Shown here piece after piece: positions 12,374-22,002 of a stretch of DNA of 64,000 nucleotides; within the stretch, counting starts at the first letter, position 1, and each line of letters opens with the position of its first letter. Under the pieces are notes generated by a model. That model saw nothing but the letters and a program-made list of their open reading frames with translations, was not told the DNA's origin and searched no databases. The position numbers were made by a program, and so were the translations under genes. This DNA is from Lichtheimia corymbifera B2541 (Eukaryota; Mucoromycota; Mucoromycetes; Mucorales; Lichtheimiaceae), in NCBI GenBank assembly GCA_000697475.1, contig JNEU01001169.1:1-64000 (forward strand), given 5' to 3'.

Positions 12374-13800
12374 AGGCATGTTTGACTACGCTTTGATTTG
12401 CTCATAGCTGTACGGAATCTTGGTGTATCCAGCGTGTCGCTTCGATTTGCTTCCCACTGTTCTTGATCCAATATCATTTGTTTCTTGTCAGGGCGGCTAA
12501 AATGCCAACAGGCGGAAGCCATATGCCCATAATAAAATCAATACCTTTTCACCTGTTCTTGATCCAAATTGCCGCTCACGGTCTTCAGAGTCAAGAATAC
12601 ATCCAGTAGACCATTCAAGTTTTCCGCCAATGCTGGGAATTCCTTGAGTGACGATGGAAGAGTGACACTACACAGCTCAGCTACTACGTATAATCCTTCA
12701 TCATAGAGAGCTTCAACATAGAACGTCACTTTACAGCCTAAAAGGAGTTGTTATATCAATAAGACGGCACCATATAGTTGAATTCCTTACCAATGACATG
12801 AAATAAGATGACTTTGTTGTCCGCTTTGTGGACGTCTATGTTGTCCTTCCAGAAACGCATAAGCGCACCAAGTCGGTCGCAGCACTTCGAGTATCCACAT
12901 TGACAGGCTTGACTTCTCCGAAAGCTCTGGCTCTGATGAATTGCATATCATTGATGTCACTGATGATGCTGTGACTGGTCGCTCAACTCTCCGTGTTCTG
13001 CAACGTCGTTCCTCAGCATTGATCTCAGGCCAACGCAGTCTGCTGCTTTCATCACTCAGGATTGGTCTTAGTATAAGATCCAGAACTAATGATATCACGT
13101 CGTGCTCTCTGAGATGTGTGTTGATACAGATGGGAAGTCTTCAAGCCTATGACAGAGATTTTAAGTAAGATGAAAAAATAGACGACTTCGACGCTTACAT
13201 GTTTATGACCATGCGAATGATTCTGTATGTGAATGATGATCGATCCAGCTCCTCCAAAGCGTTGAAAGTGATGAGAGATGCTTTTGTCGATCAAAAGTTG
13301 GGGATCTTAGGTCCTGATGTATGCACATGTTAAGAGATAAAGATACACAAATGCATAACAAGTTCTCAAATACAAACCATTTTGGTCTTGTTTAGAGTAT
13401 CCACTAGATCTCGATCAGCGTTTGATTGAAACTGCAATGTTGTTGAAGTATGTTGTTGTATAGTTGATCCAACGTTTCTTGTCCAAAAATGCTCTTTTGT
13501 CGACTCAGTGCTGATGGGGTTTCAATAGCAGAATGTGGGTCAACGGAAGCCGTTAAATCACCAAGATTGAACGGGAGGTTGCACCGTGTCAACTTCAGCA
13601 CCAGACGTAGACCATGGTATTGAAACCAACCTTTGCAGATGCTTCATGGAGAGATGGCTATATCGAAAGTAATAAGGTGGCGTGTATGAGTAGTGGCTCA
13701 TCAAGCGATATGATCGAGGTTTACCTTTTTATAAGAATCCGATATCACAATGAGGACGACGACAACAATGAGAGCAGGAAAACAAAGAAACCTCCCTAAT
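12374..13800 (-). pseudogene. Broken gene with FGEVKP motif, possible PD-(D/E)XK relic
   Basis: Coding-like minus-strand segments are visible in several frames. Near 12,905-12,945 one frame reads RARAFGEVKP and continues to TDLVRLCVSG before a stop. The next frame continues the sense as FWKDNIDVHKADNKVILFHV, passes a clean 54-nt intron (GTAAGG...TTTTAG, 12735-12788) and reads CKVTFYVEALYDEGLYVVAEL to about 12,540. A further possible exon ends near 12,374. Joining the two halves needs a one-base shift near 12,857 with no credible intron. Upstream segments (WFQYHGLRLVLKLTRCN near 13,620; HHFQRFGGAGS near 13,260) may belong to the same gene. From memory, large unnamed protein families in Mucorales share an FGEVKP...FYV layout. 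The E-x-K of GEVK resembles the core of PD-(D/E)XK nucleases, but no upstream Asp was verified. Function is unassigned. Confidence 0.4.
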
Positions 13801-14592
13801 GAATGACCCAAAGGATCAGCGCTTATTCACAGGGTTGCAAGAAGTGATATACACTCAGATCTTGGAAATTTGACCTTGTAAGCAACCAAAAAAAGACAGA
13901 CAGACGAAAGAGAGGTGTGGGATTATGATGAACGGCGACAACATCCTTTTATTGTGCATTGTGGTCGTGGGTATTTCTGTCTGTTGGGGACGGTGCATTG
14001 ATAAATTGATGCAGGAGCTGATAAAATGATGGGACGCCAGGTTGCCTATGCATGTACAATGGCTAAGTTGGGGCAGGTGATAAAAGATCTATCAAGGTGA
14101 GTTAATCACTTGTACGCCTAATGCACATCCCCGTTATCATAAAGGTGACTTACCATGTTGTCACCCTACTCTTGGTGTTGGTATGCGTGTTCTGTGTAAA
14201 CAGTGAGGATTATCAGGTCACATTTGATATCAGCAATCAAGCCTTCCCTGGTATGGCGGTTTGAATCAAGGATGGTGCAAGAGACTTGATGCAAGTTGTA
14301 AGCCCTGCTATTGTGGTGATATAAGGACTTCCCATGACTTTCCCTAAATAATACATGAAGTATCTTACATTGATCCTTACAAACTGTGCATCTTTTGCTC
14401 TATCAGGCTCTAGCTACTTGACAATGAACAAAGACCACCTATCATATAACGTGACGCTTACAGCATATGAAATGTGATAATCACGAGAAAATGATGATTG
14501 GGAACGTTTATAGAATTGCAATGAATAACAGAATTAATCTTCATGTAATAATTATGTACATATGCTTCAATGAAAAAGGATCAAGGGGGAAT
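13801..14592. other. Gap with a second repeat copy
   Basis: No gene is seen. The stretch contains repeated tgataaaatgatg/tgataaaagat motifs at 13998-14090 and the second copy of the dispersed repeat at about 14395-14455. Confidence 0.45.
14395..14455. repeat. Dispersed repeat, copy 2
   Basis: The partner of the copy at 1836-1905, in the same orientation, with the exact shared core ACAATGAACAAAGACCAC. It lies about 140 bases beyond the stop codon of the Mrd1 gene. Confidence 0.45.
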
Positions 14593-17441
14593 CTATTCTA
14601 ACATTTCATGGTCATCATCGCCATCCAGATCCACCTTCCGCTTCTTGTTGACTCGGCCACCCAAGCGCTCTTCTTTTGCGTAACTTCGACCCGTCTTTTC
14701 TCTTAATGCATCCACACCTTCATCATCCTTAGCCCAATCAAGCACCAAGTGACGGCCGTACAAGTGAATGTTGCCCATAGATTCAAATACGTTCTTCGCT
14801 TCTTGCTTGGTCGTGAATTCCATAAAAGCAAAACCACGGTGACCACCATTGAATTTCTTTGGTGCACGGAGAGATTTGAGTTGACCATATGCACTATAAA
14901 GCAGTGCGTTAGCTGCGTGTGCATAACAATGGGGTACAAGAGTATAATAGTGTTACCTGAACAATTCACGCAATTCTTTTTCTGTTGCTTCAAATGGAAC
15001 ATTGTGTACCACAAGCTTCGTAGATTCGGCTTTTTTGATGTTCTTCTTGGTAGATCCCGAGGGGTTGCTATGAGAGAACTTGAGCTGCAACGCATGATCA
15101 TCGAGAACATAGCCCTACAATGCAACTTTAATACTTGCTCACGTGTATCCCTTCCAACAAATTTTACATACCTGCATGGCATTCAATGCTTTCTGTGCAC
15201 TTGCTTTGCTGTCAAATTCCACGAAACCGTAGCCCATGCTCAGTGTTTTGCCTGGATTAGCGAAATCGTTCTTGACGTTGATACGGGATGACCGATATCC
15301 CTCAAGTCCGGAGAACACCTTGCGCAATCCTTCTGGGGTGGTGCTAAAGTTCAAATTCTTGACGAACAAAGTAGCCACATCGGAATCATCGGTATCAGGT
15401 GTGCTTTCAATCAAATCGGCACCACTTATTGCCGTTTTGCCTGTTGACTTGTCTTTCTTATCGCCTGCAACTGTAACTTCTGAGGTCTTCTCCTTGAATA
15501 AGCCAACAGGTGCCTTCTCGAGATAAATGAGTGTATCCTTATATCTTCGGTATGCCAATGACTTGAATGCGGCGCGTGCTTCACTTGGTTCAATGAATTC
15601 TACCACACCCATGGTCTGTGCTGGTGGCACCAAAACCTATACAATGAAATGAATATATGCTAAAAAGAAAAAAATCCCAAACAACTATGCACTTACCCGA
15701 CCCAAATCGCCATATTTGCCAAACAACTCGCGCAAGTCATCTTCGGATGTACCAAAAGGCGTGTTCTTGACGAGGATGATAGTATCACTGCGTTCTTTCT
15801 TTCCAAATGAATCCAGCACAATGCCATGCTTTTCAAAGAATTCCTTTGTCTCGTTCACCAAGTTGGTTTCAGCCAATGCCAAGCGGACAGCCATGTTGCT
15901 CGAATTAGGATCCAACACCTCTCCCTTGCTCAAGCCAAGACGATCGGCAATAGCTCCAGTAATAGCATCGCTCTATTGTAACCAACTCCATTAATACCTT
16001 CATCATCCATGTTCCAAAATAAACTTACACTCATGTAAAGCGTACTCCAGTTGAAATCACTTCCAGCAAGATTTTTACGCTTGGCCTCTTTTTCCTTCTT
16101 GACTTTGCTAAGCTTAGTGCCATTGGGACCGAGAATATCCTGTTCTGGTGCCTGTGGTTTTTCTTTGGCAGGGATGATGTGCATGAGACGTCCTTGGAAG
16201 AACTTCATATCTTGCTCCTGATAGGCTTTGATAGCATGTTCAGGGAGGAGGAAACCAATGTATGCATAACCTTTGGGTCTCTTTGTGTCCTTAGAAACAG
16301 GGAGATTGACCTAAAACAACCCATTGTTATTATCATATCGCTTTTTTCCTTTTTCATCCTGCCAATCCAACTTACTTCAGACAATGGACCATATTGAGAG
16401 AAAAGGTCCTTCAGATCAGCTTCTGTGCAGGTATAAGTAAGATTGCGAACAAAGAGACGACCCGTATCTTCAATCTGAGCAATGGCTGCATCCTGGTCTT
16501 GTTCATTGTTGTTGCGTGGTTCATTGTCGTTGTCGATATCCATGGCTTCAGGATCGTTTGCTGATTTGCTGGATCTGCCATGTGATCTTTGTCCTCCCAT
16601 GGAAACACCATCTTCGTCGAGTTGCTCATCATCATCCTCATCTGATCCTTCATCATCCTCATCGTTTGGTTTCTTTGCAGGAAGATCCTCATACAAGTCA
16701 TCATCCGAATCGGCAGCAATTTTGATCTTCTCTTCCGTATTGCCATCCTTTCCTCCTTTAAGCACACCGGTATCGTCGTTAGCCCACGTCTTTCCTTTGG
16801 ATCGGGAAGTCATGACATCCAAAAATTCCTGCAACTTGGGGTCGTTTTCAGCTGCTGCAAGCTTATTGACATGTTGGTCTTTGAGTCGTTGTTGCTCCTT
16901 GAAGGCATCCGTTTCCTCGACTTGATAATCATCCTTATTCTTGGCTGATCCACCATGTTTACGTTCATAGGCAGATGATCCTTCTGTGTGTCTACTCCAG
17001 GGACGTGGTAGTGCTTCGGATCGATACTAGTATAATATCTGGTTTAGTGACTCGGTTGCAGCTTAGTTTACTATTCAATAGACTTACAGGAAGAGCCTTT
17101 TCGACAACGATACGAGATGTGTTGATGTAGGTGTTGTTAAAGTAATCCAAAGCTGCCTGTGCCTCGCTCTCAGTGCGATAGCCGATAAATCCAAAGCGAC
17201 GAGATACACCTTGGCTATAGAGCAATGAGTAAGCCTTCTATTCTCTCTCATATATACCCATTACTTACGCCGTCTTCATAAGTTTGGCATCGGTGACCTG
17301 GCCCTTGGCAGCAAAGTGTTCACGAAAGTCTTCCTCAGAAAGCAACTTTGGCAAGTTCTTTACAATAAGACGAGACCTAATCGACTCGGGTTAATGGGAG
17401 CTGTACTAGTTGAATGGACGTAAACAAGGTGGATCTTACAT
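14593..17441 (-). CDS. mrd1: Multiple RNA-binding domain protein Mrd1 (RBM19 family)
   Basis: This nucleolar protein binds pre-rRNA and is needed for early cleavages that release 18S rRNA for the small subunit. Five RRMs are visible in order: RRM1 ([20 protein letters not shown], near 17,370); RRM2 ([20 protein letters not shown], near 16,440), after a long acidic and Ser-rich linker; RRM3 ([20 protein letters not shown], near 15,780); RRM4 ([20 protein letters not shown], near 15,360); RRM5 ([20 protein letters not shown], near 15,010). The tail ends in basic and acidic residues ([18 protein letters not shown]). Five RRMs match fungal Mrd1 rather than the six of animal RBM19. The start codon is split: AT at 17441-17440, a 63-nt intron (17439-17377, GTAAGA...TTAG), then G TCT CGT at 17376, giving MSRLIVKN. 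Several further short introns interrupt the gene. It shares a promoter region of about 140 bases with mL43. Confidence 0.93.
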
Positions 17442-17582
17442 GTTGCAGGAGGATCGGATACCGAGATCAGAAAAGAACTGAAAGCGAGAGAAAAAAAAAC
17501 TATGCACTCGTCGCGGCTTATTTGGGTGGTCGGATTTGTGTGGATACGGTCCGCTGCTGTTTCTCTCTTCTTGTAAACAATA
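17442..17582. promoter_or_regulatory. Short divergent promoter between Mrd1 and mL43
   Basis: Only 141 bases separate the two start codons of these head-to-head ribosome-related genes. No TATA box is evident. A shared bidirectional promoter is inferred from the spacing. Confidence 0.5.
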
Positions 17583-18111
17583 ATGGCCTCTCTAGCAACC
17601 AAAGCTATCCCACGAACCAACAACGGCACTGGTGCGTTTGTGCTTCAATGCAAAAGTCTCGTCTTCAACTATTGCGAACGATGGGGATCCAACAAGGGCA
17701 TGATGTAAGAGTTTATTGACAACGCTACTATATTCGACCCTGACATGAACGACGATCTACCAGTGACTACATTAAGAAAGATCTTGCCGCATTCGCTCGT
17801 GAGAACCCACAGATCGAAATCATTGTTCAACCTAGACCTCACCATCATCCTATCATCCGAGGAAACTACTGTAAGTACTTTGATCGTTATGTTCACGTGA
17901 CTCTATTGACATATCCTTCCTAGTGAATGGCCGTGACAAGGTGGTATGCACACGCAACATGAATCCCGCCGAGATTAGTCAAAAGGTCCAATTGTTACGT
18001 GATTCGAGTGGTGCCAAAATGAAGAATCTCACCAAGAAGCCTGTCATCTCCACTACCGAGAGTGTCCGTGGCATCTGGTCACCTTTCCACACCAATCCTC
18101 ACTCCATCTAG
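17583..18111 (+). CDS. Mitochondrial large-subunit ribosomal protein mL43 (MRPL51 type)
   Basis: Three exons, 17583-17704, 17764-17870 and 17924-18111, give 138 aa. Both introns are GT-AG and keep the frame. The N-terminus ATKAIPRTNNGTGAFVLQCK followed by LVFNYCERWGSNKGM is the signature of the L51/S25/CI-B8 thioredoxin-like family of mitoribosomal proteins. The second exon gives DYIKKDLAAFARENPQIEI, then RPHHHPIIRGNYLNGRDK, both typical of mL43. It acts in the mitochondrial large ribosomal subunit. The basic, hydroxylated N-terminus could serve as a mitochondrial targeting sequence. Splice sites were chosen to restore the conserved domain across frames. Confidence 0.92.
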
Positions 18112-18360
18112 ATTATCCTGCATCCTTTGTCTCCTTCCCTCTTCGACTGTATACATTTTCTTTTTACTATTTCATTTGACGCTATTTACTCAATTTGATC
18201 ATCTTTTTGTGTACTTGTATTGATTGGATCTCAATGGTTGGATGTCTTGTTGCGTTGACTACGTACTTGAGAATGGGTATATCACCAACCACTCCATCCC
18301 ATCTCCAACATAACCCAAACCATGTCCCAATGAAAACTTCACATGATTGATACGAATGCT

Positions 18361-18918
18361 TTAAGAACCATTGATTGTTTGAATAAACTTGACGAGGGAT
18401 TGATCAAATTGATCAGAGCGGATGGGCATCTCTGGGGTATGAAATGGGTTCTTCATCACGAAATCGCTATAGATATCATAGATTTTCTTCATGTATGGAT
18501 CCACATTGCTCTGCTGCGGTGATGTCAACAATAGAAACTTGGTGCCTGTGATGCAATGTGTATCAGCGAAATCATGCAACATGATGACCACCTCCTTCCT
18601 CATAGTATCCCCTTCCCTGATATCAAACCCACCTGTCAATGTCTGAAAGCAGTACAATCGAAAGTTTCCCGCCTCGAGCATTTCAACACCTGATGAATTG
18701 TGTACTGGAGAGATCTTGGACGTGATGGCGTGAACACTGACAAGCATTGTCTTTTAGATTGCCGGGCATTGTCGTGTAAAACAAGATGAACCCTACCCAT
18801 GAAAAGTGCCAGCTAGCACCAAATATTCATTGCTTGATAACTTCTCCAAGTTGTTGGTAAAGTCCTTTTGGTATACGAGACCACCGGCCTTGTTAATGAT
18901 GTAGAGCGAGTAGATCAT
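18361..18918 (-). CDS. trs23: TRAPP complex subunit Trs23/TRAPPC4 (synbindin)
   Basis: Two exons, 18918-18797 and 18736-18361, with a 60-nt intron (GTAGGG...TGTCAG), give 165 aa. This core subunit of the TRAPP tethering complexes works with Bet3/Bet5 as exchange factor for the Rab Ypt1 in ER-Golgi traffic. [20 protein letters not shown] is the longin-type N-terminus. [27 protein letters not shown], then [20 protein letters not shown] are hallmark synbindin motifs. The protein is shorter than the human one (219 aa), lacking the PDZ-like insertion between the first two longin strands, as in plant orthologues. Between LTGG and GTKFLLL there is an unusual stretch ([26 protein letters not shown]) that may be a lineage insertion or a retained intron; if a 66-nt intron is there, the protein loses about 22 residues. 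Confidence 0.88.
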
Positions 18919-19736
18919 GGGTGTAGACAAGAGAGTCGGCAAGTGGAGTGTGCGGAGTCAGAGTCTTTGGTCCCTGGTGGTGGTCGTGGTGATGGTGTTG
19001 CTATGTCGCCAATCAATGGTTGCTGCTGCTGCTGACTACAACATCTATCGAATTGCTATCGATACGGATATTCTCATGATGTAAGAGATATGGTTCCCAA
19101 TCAACTTGCCCGGCGGTTGCCAGCGGGAAGGATACAAGAAGACGGAGCATCTTTACTCACGTACATTTCCGTATGATTGCTATTGCAACTTTATCCTTCA
19201 AATAGACTATACTGCATTGGTGTGGAATTTCCCAACTTTGGTTTAGCCTCAACCCCTCTTGTCATCTTTCATTGGAAACATCGCGTTCCCGAAGGTATGG
19301 TGTTGCTATGATACTCTTTGTAGATCAACCTAACGACCTGTCGTCTAGCAACCTTCATTCAAAAGACCTTCCTAATGCTTCTAGAAGATAAATCAATCCC
19401 AAGAATGGATAAAAGAAACGCCACATTTGATATTATCACCCCCACAGATCATCGTTGTTGTACCAAATTAATGACGGGTCAAAGTACATCACGCACAAGA
19501 TTTCCAGTCAAGCAACCAGTTTTCCTTCCCGCATGGATTCAGATCCCATCCCGCTTGTCTTCCCGTTACCTTGGAGACACAAAGACGTGTTGCTGTTGAT
19601 TTTCAGTCCTCCCACGCTGAATGATCCACAATGTGTGTGTGTACTTGCACAAAAGAAATTCTGCAGGATCAGCAGCCTTCCCGCCGCAACCCAATATCCC
19701 ACGTTTCCATGAAGGATGATGTATGGTCAACGCGAA
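18919..19736. other. Intergenic, Trs23 to glucoamylase
   Basis: The two genes are divergent. The region has no recognisable gene. The part nearest 19,798 should hold the glucoamylase control region, as starch-degrading enzymes are commonly carbon-regulated. I could not pick out specific regulator sites. Confidence 0.45.
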
Positions 19737-19743
19737 TATAAAA
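19737..19743 (+). promoter_or_regulatory. TATA box of the glucoamylase gene
   Basis: TATAAAA lies 56-62 bases before the ATG at 19799, in the sequence GCGAATATAAAAGAGATC. The distance fits a TATA-driven, highly expressed secreted-enzyme gene. Confidence 0.6.
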
Positions 19744-19798
19744 GAGATCCACTTTACACTGTTGCCGAAGATCTACAACCAAACAACAATCTTTCAAG

Positions 19799-21487
19799 AT
19801 GAAAAGCCTTTTCTCTACAGCAGCTGTGCTTTTGGTCTCTCTAGTGAATGTCAGCCAAGGTGTTCCAACTCTCTTTGCTCGTCAATCAAGTGACGACCTT
19901 GGATCGTGGATCGACGGTGAAACCACCTACAGCGAGAAGGCATTATTGGCCAATATCAACCCTGAGGGAGCAGTAAAAGGTTTCGTTGCTGCATCTCCTT
20001 CTACCTCCAATCCTGTATGAATCATTTCTTTCTGCCTACAAAACAACCATGAGGATGCTTATATTATATATATACTAGGATTACTTTTATTGCTGGACGC
20101 GTGATGCAGCATTGGTGATGCGTGCTGTGGTGCATAATTACAACAACGAGCCTTCCGATGACTTGGCCACTATCATGCAAGACTATGTCGGTTTCCAAAT
20201 CAATTCCATGAACGAAGATACCGTTTGCGATTGCTTGGGTGAACCAAAGTATGTGCATCATGTCTCAAAAGAAATCACATGCTTGCACCGTTTACTGATC
20301 CAGAATTACATTTTAGGTTCAACAAGGATGGAACCAGTTACACTGGGGCCTGGGGTCGTCCTCAAAATGATGGTCCTGCTGAACGTGCCAGCACCTTTAT
20401 TCAAATTGCTCAAGCCCTCAAGGACAATAGTAGTTTTGTTGATGATACTATCAAGCCTGCCATTCAACGAGATCTCGACTATGTTTCAAGTCTTTGGTCA
20501 GAGACTTGTTTTGATCTTTGGTAAGCAAAGCAATCATTGCATGCATGCATTCATGTTACTAAATGTCCCAATAGGGAGGAAGTTCAAGGCCTTCACTTTT
20601 TCACGCAAGTATTACAAATGCGACATGATGATGAAGATAAGATGACTTATGCTTTTTCTATAGGTTGATGGTCATGCGTCGTGCACTTAACGATGGTGCC
20701 AAGTTCCTTGGTAATGACAGCTACGCGACCACTGCCAGTGATATTGAATCCAAGCTCAAGTCGTTCTATTCCTCGGATGATGGTTATATTAAGGTGACGC
20801 AACAACTTGCTGGTGGTGCTGACTATAAGGACTCTGGTTTGGATACATCCACCTTGATTGCTGCCAATGTTGCTAGTTTGGGTGATGGATTCTTTACTCC
20901 CAGCTCTGACGAGGTTGGTTGTACTAATTAAAAAGCCTATGCATGGATGCAGCAGCTCACTGATTATTGTTTATGTACAGATACTTGCTACTTCTCTTGC
21001 CATCAAAAAGAGCTTTGCAAGCTTGTATGGTATCAACAAGGACTCCAACTCATCCGACATCTCCCCTGCTATTGGACGTTATCCCGAGGACAAGTACGAT
21101 GGTGTAGGTAATTCTGAAGGCAACCCCTGGTATTTGTGCACACTCGCATTTGCAGAACTCTATTACCGTGCCATTGGCGAGTGGAAGGATGCTGGCTCTA
21201 TCAAGGTGACTGATACCAGTGCCGAGTTTTTCAAGCAATTTGATGATGCTACTGCATCTGGCACCACCTACAAGAGCGGTACAGACGAATTCGACAAGAT
21301 CATCGAGGCAGTGACAGCAGAGGCCGACTCTTATTTTGCACGTGTTCAAAAGCAAACACCGGATGGCTCTCTTAGCGAACAATACAACCGCGATTCGGGT
21401 GAACCTACAGGTGCCAAGGACTTGACTTGGTCATATGCTGCATTCATCACTGCTTCAGCAGCTCATAGCGGCAAGCCCGTTGCTTAG
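19799..21487 (+). CDS. Secreted glucoamylase, GH15 catalytic domain only
   Basis: Glucan 1,4-alpha-glucosidase, releasing glucose from the non-reducing ends of starch. Six exons: 19799-20014, 20079-20248, 20317-20520, 20575-20604, 20664-20913 and 20981-21487; 458 aa. Residues 1-21 form a signal peptide ([21 protein letters not shown]). The GH15 domain starts near [17 protein letters not shown]. Key motifs: [41 protein letters not shown]; the conserved Trp-Glu-Glu segment LWEEVQG with likely general acid; and [11 protein letters not shown] near the C-terminus, whose Glu (about 21376-21378) is the likely base. It ends [14 protein letters not shown]. No starch-binding domain is present before or after, unlike Rhizopus GlaA with its N-terminal CBM21. 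The fourth exon is only 30 nt and its downstream intron (20605-20663) starts GCAAGT, a GC-AG intron. Two overlapping AATAAA signals follow at 21497-21506. Confidence 0.95.
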
Positions 21488-21496
21488 TTATATTAT

Positions 21497-21506
21497 AATA
21501 AATAAA
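21497..21506 (+). terminator. Polyadenylation signal of the glucoamylase gene
   Basis: Overlapping AATAAATAAA lies 10 bases after the stop codon. Confidence 0.5.
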
Positions 21507-22002
21507 GTCGTATACATATCATTTTCTTTTTCATGTGGATAAAAATGTCCCCAAATGAATCCAACGAATGATCGTTAAATTCCATGGCCCCAAGAGACCA
21601 AAGAACGTTCAAACGCAAATGGGATCGTGAATGGAGGTATAGGTATTCTTGTCTCTGAATGACTCAAGCTCTGTCAACCACACAGCACACGAGATGCTAC
21701 CCAGAAAAAGGGAGAGGAGTACCAATCCCCCTTTCCTGACAAAGGATCTAAGGCAGAGACGTAAAGAAAAAAAATTTCGCTCGGCTGGCCCTCACTTTTA
21801 TAGCTGCAAAAGTGACGTGCACTTGTCGGATATATCATTCAATGATCGGCTCCGATGACATCCACCAATCACACACTATGTGGGACCCTGAATCTATTCT
21901 CCTCCTCGCGTATAACACCCATAATCTGATTTTGTGCATGAAACTGTATATTAAGTTGAATGAAAATTACGCAAGTAGTAGTATATATAACAAGAAAAAG
22001 TT
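21507..22002. other. Convergent 3' intergenic region
   Basis: Lies between the 3' ends of the glucoamylase and TMEM94-like genes. No gene or RNA is recognised. Confidence 0.5.
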
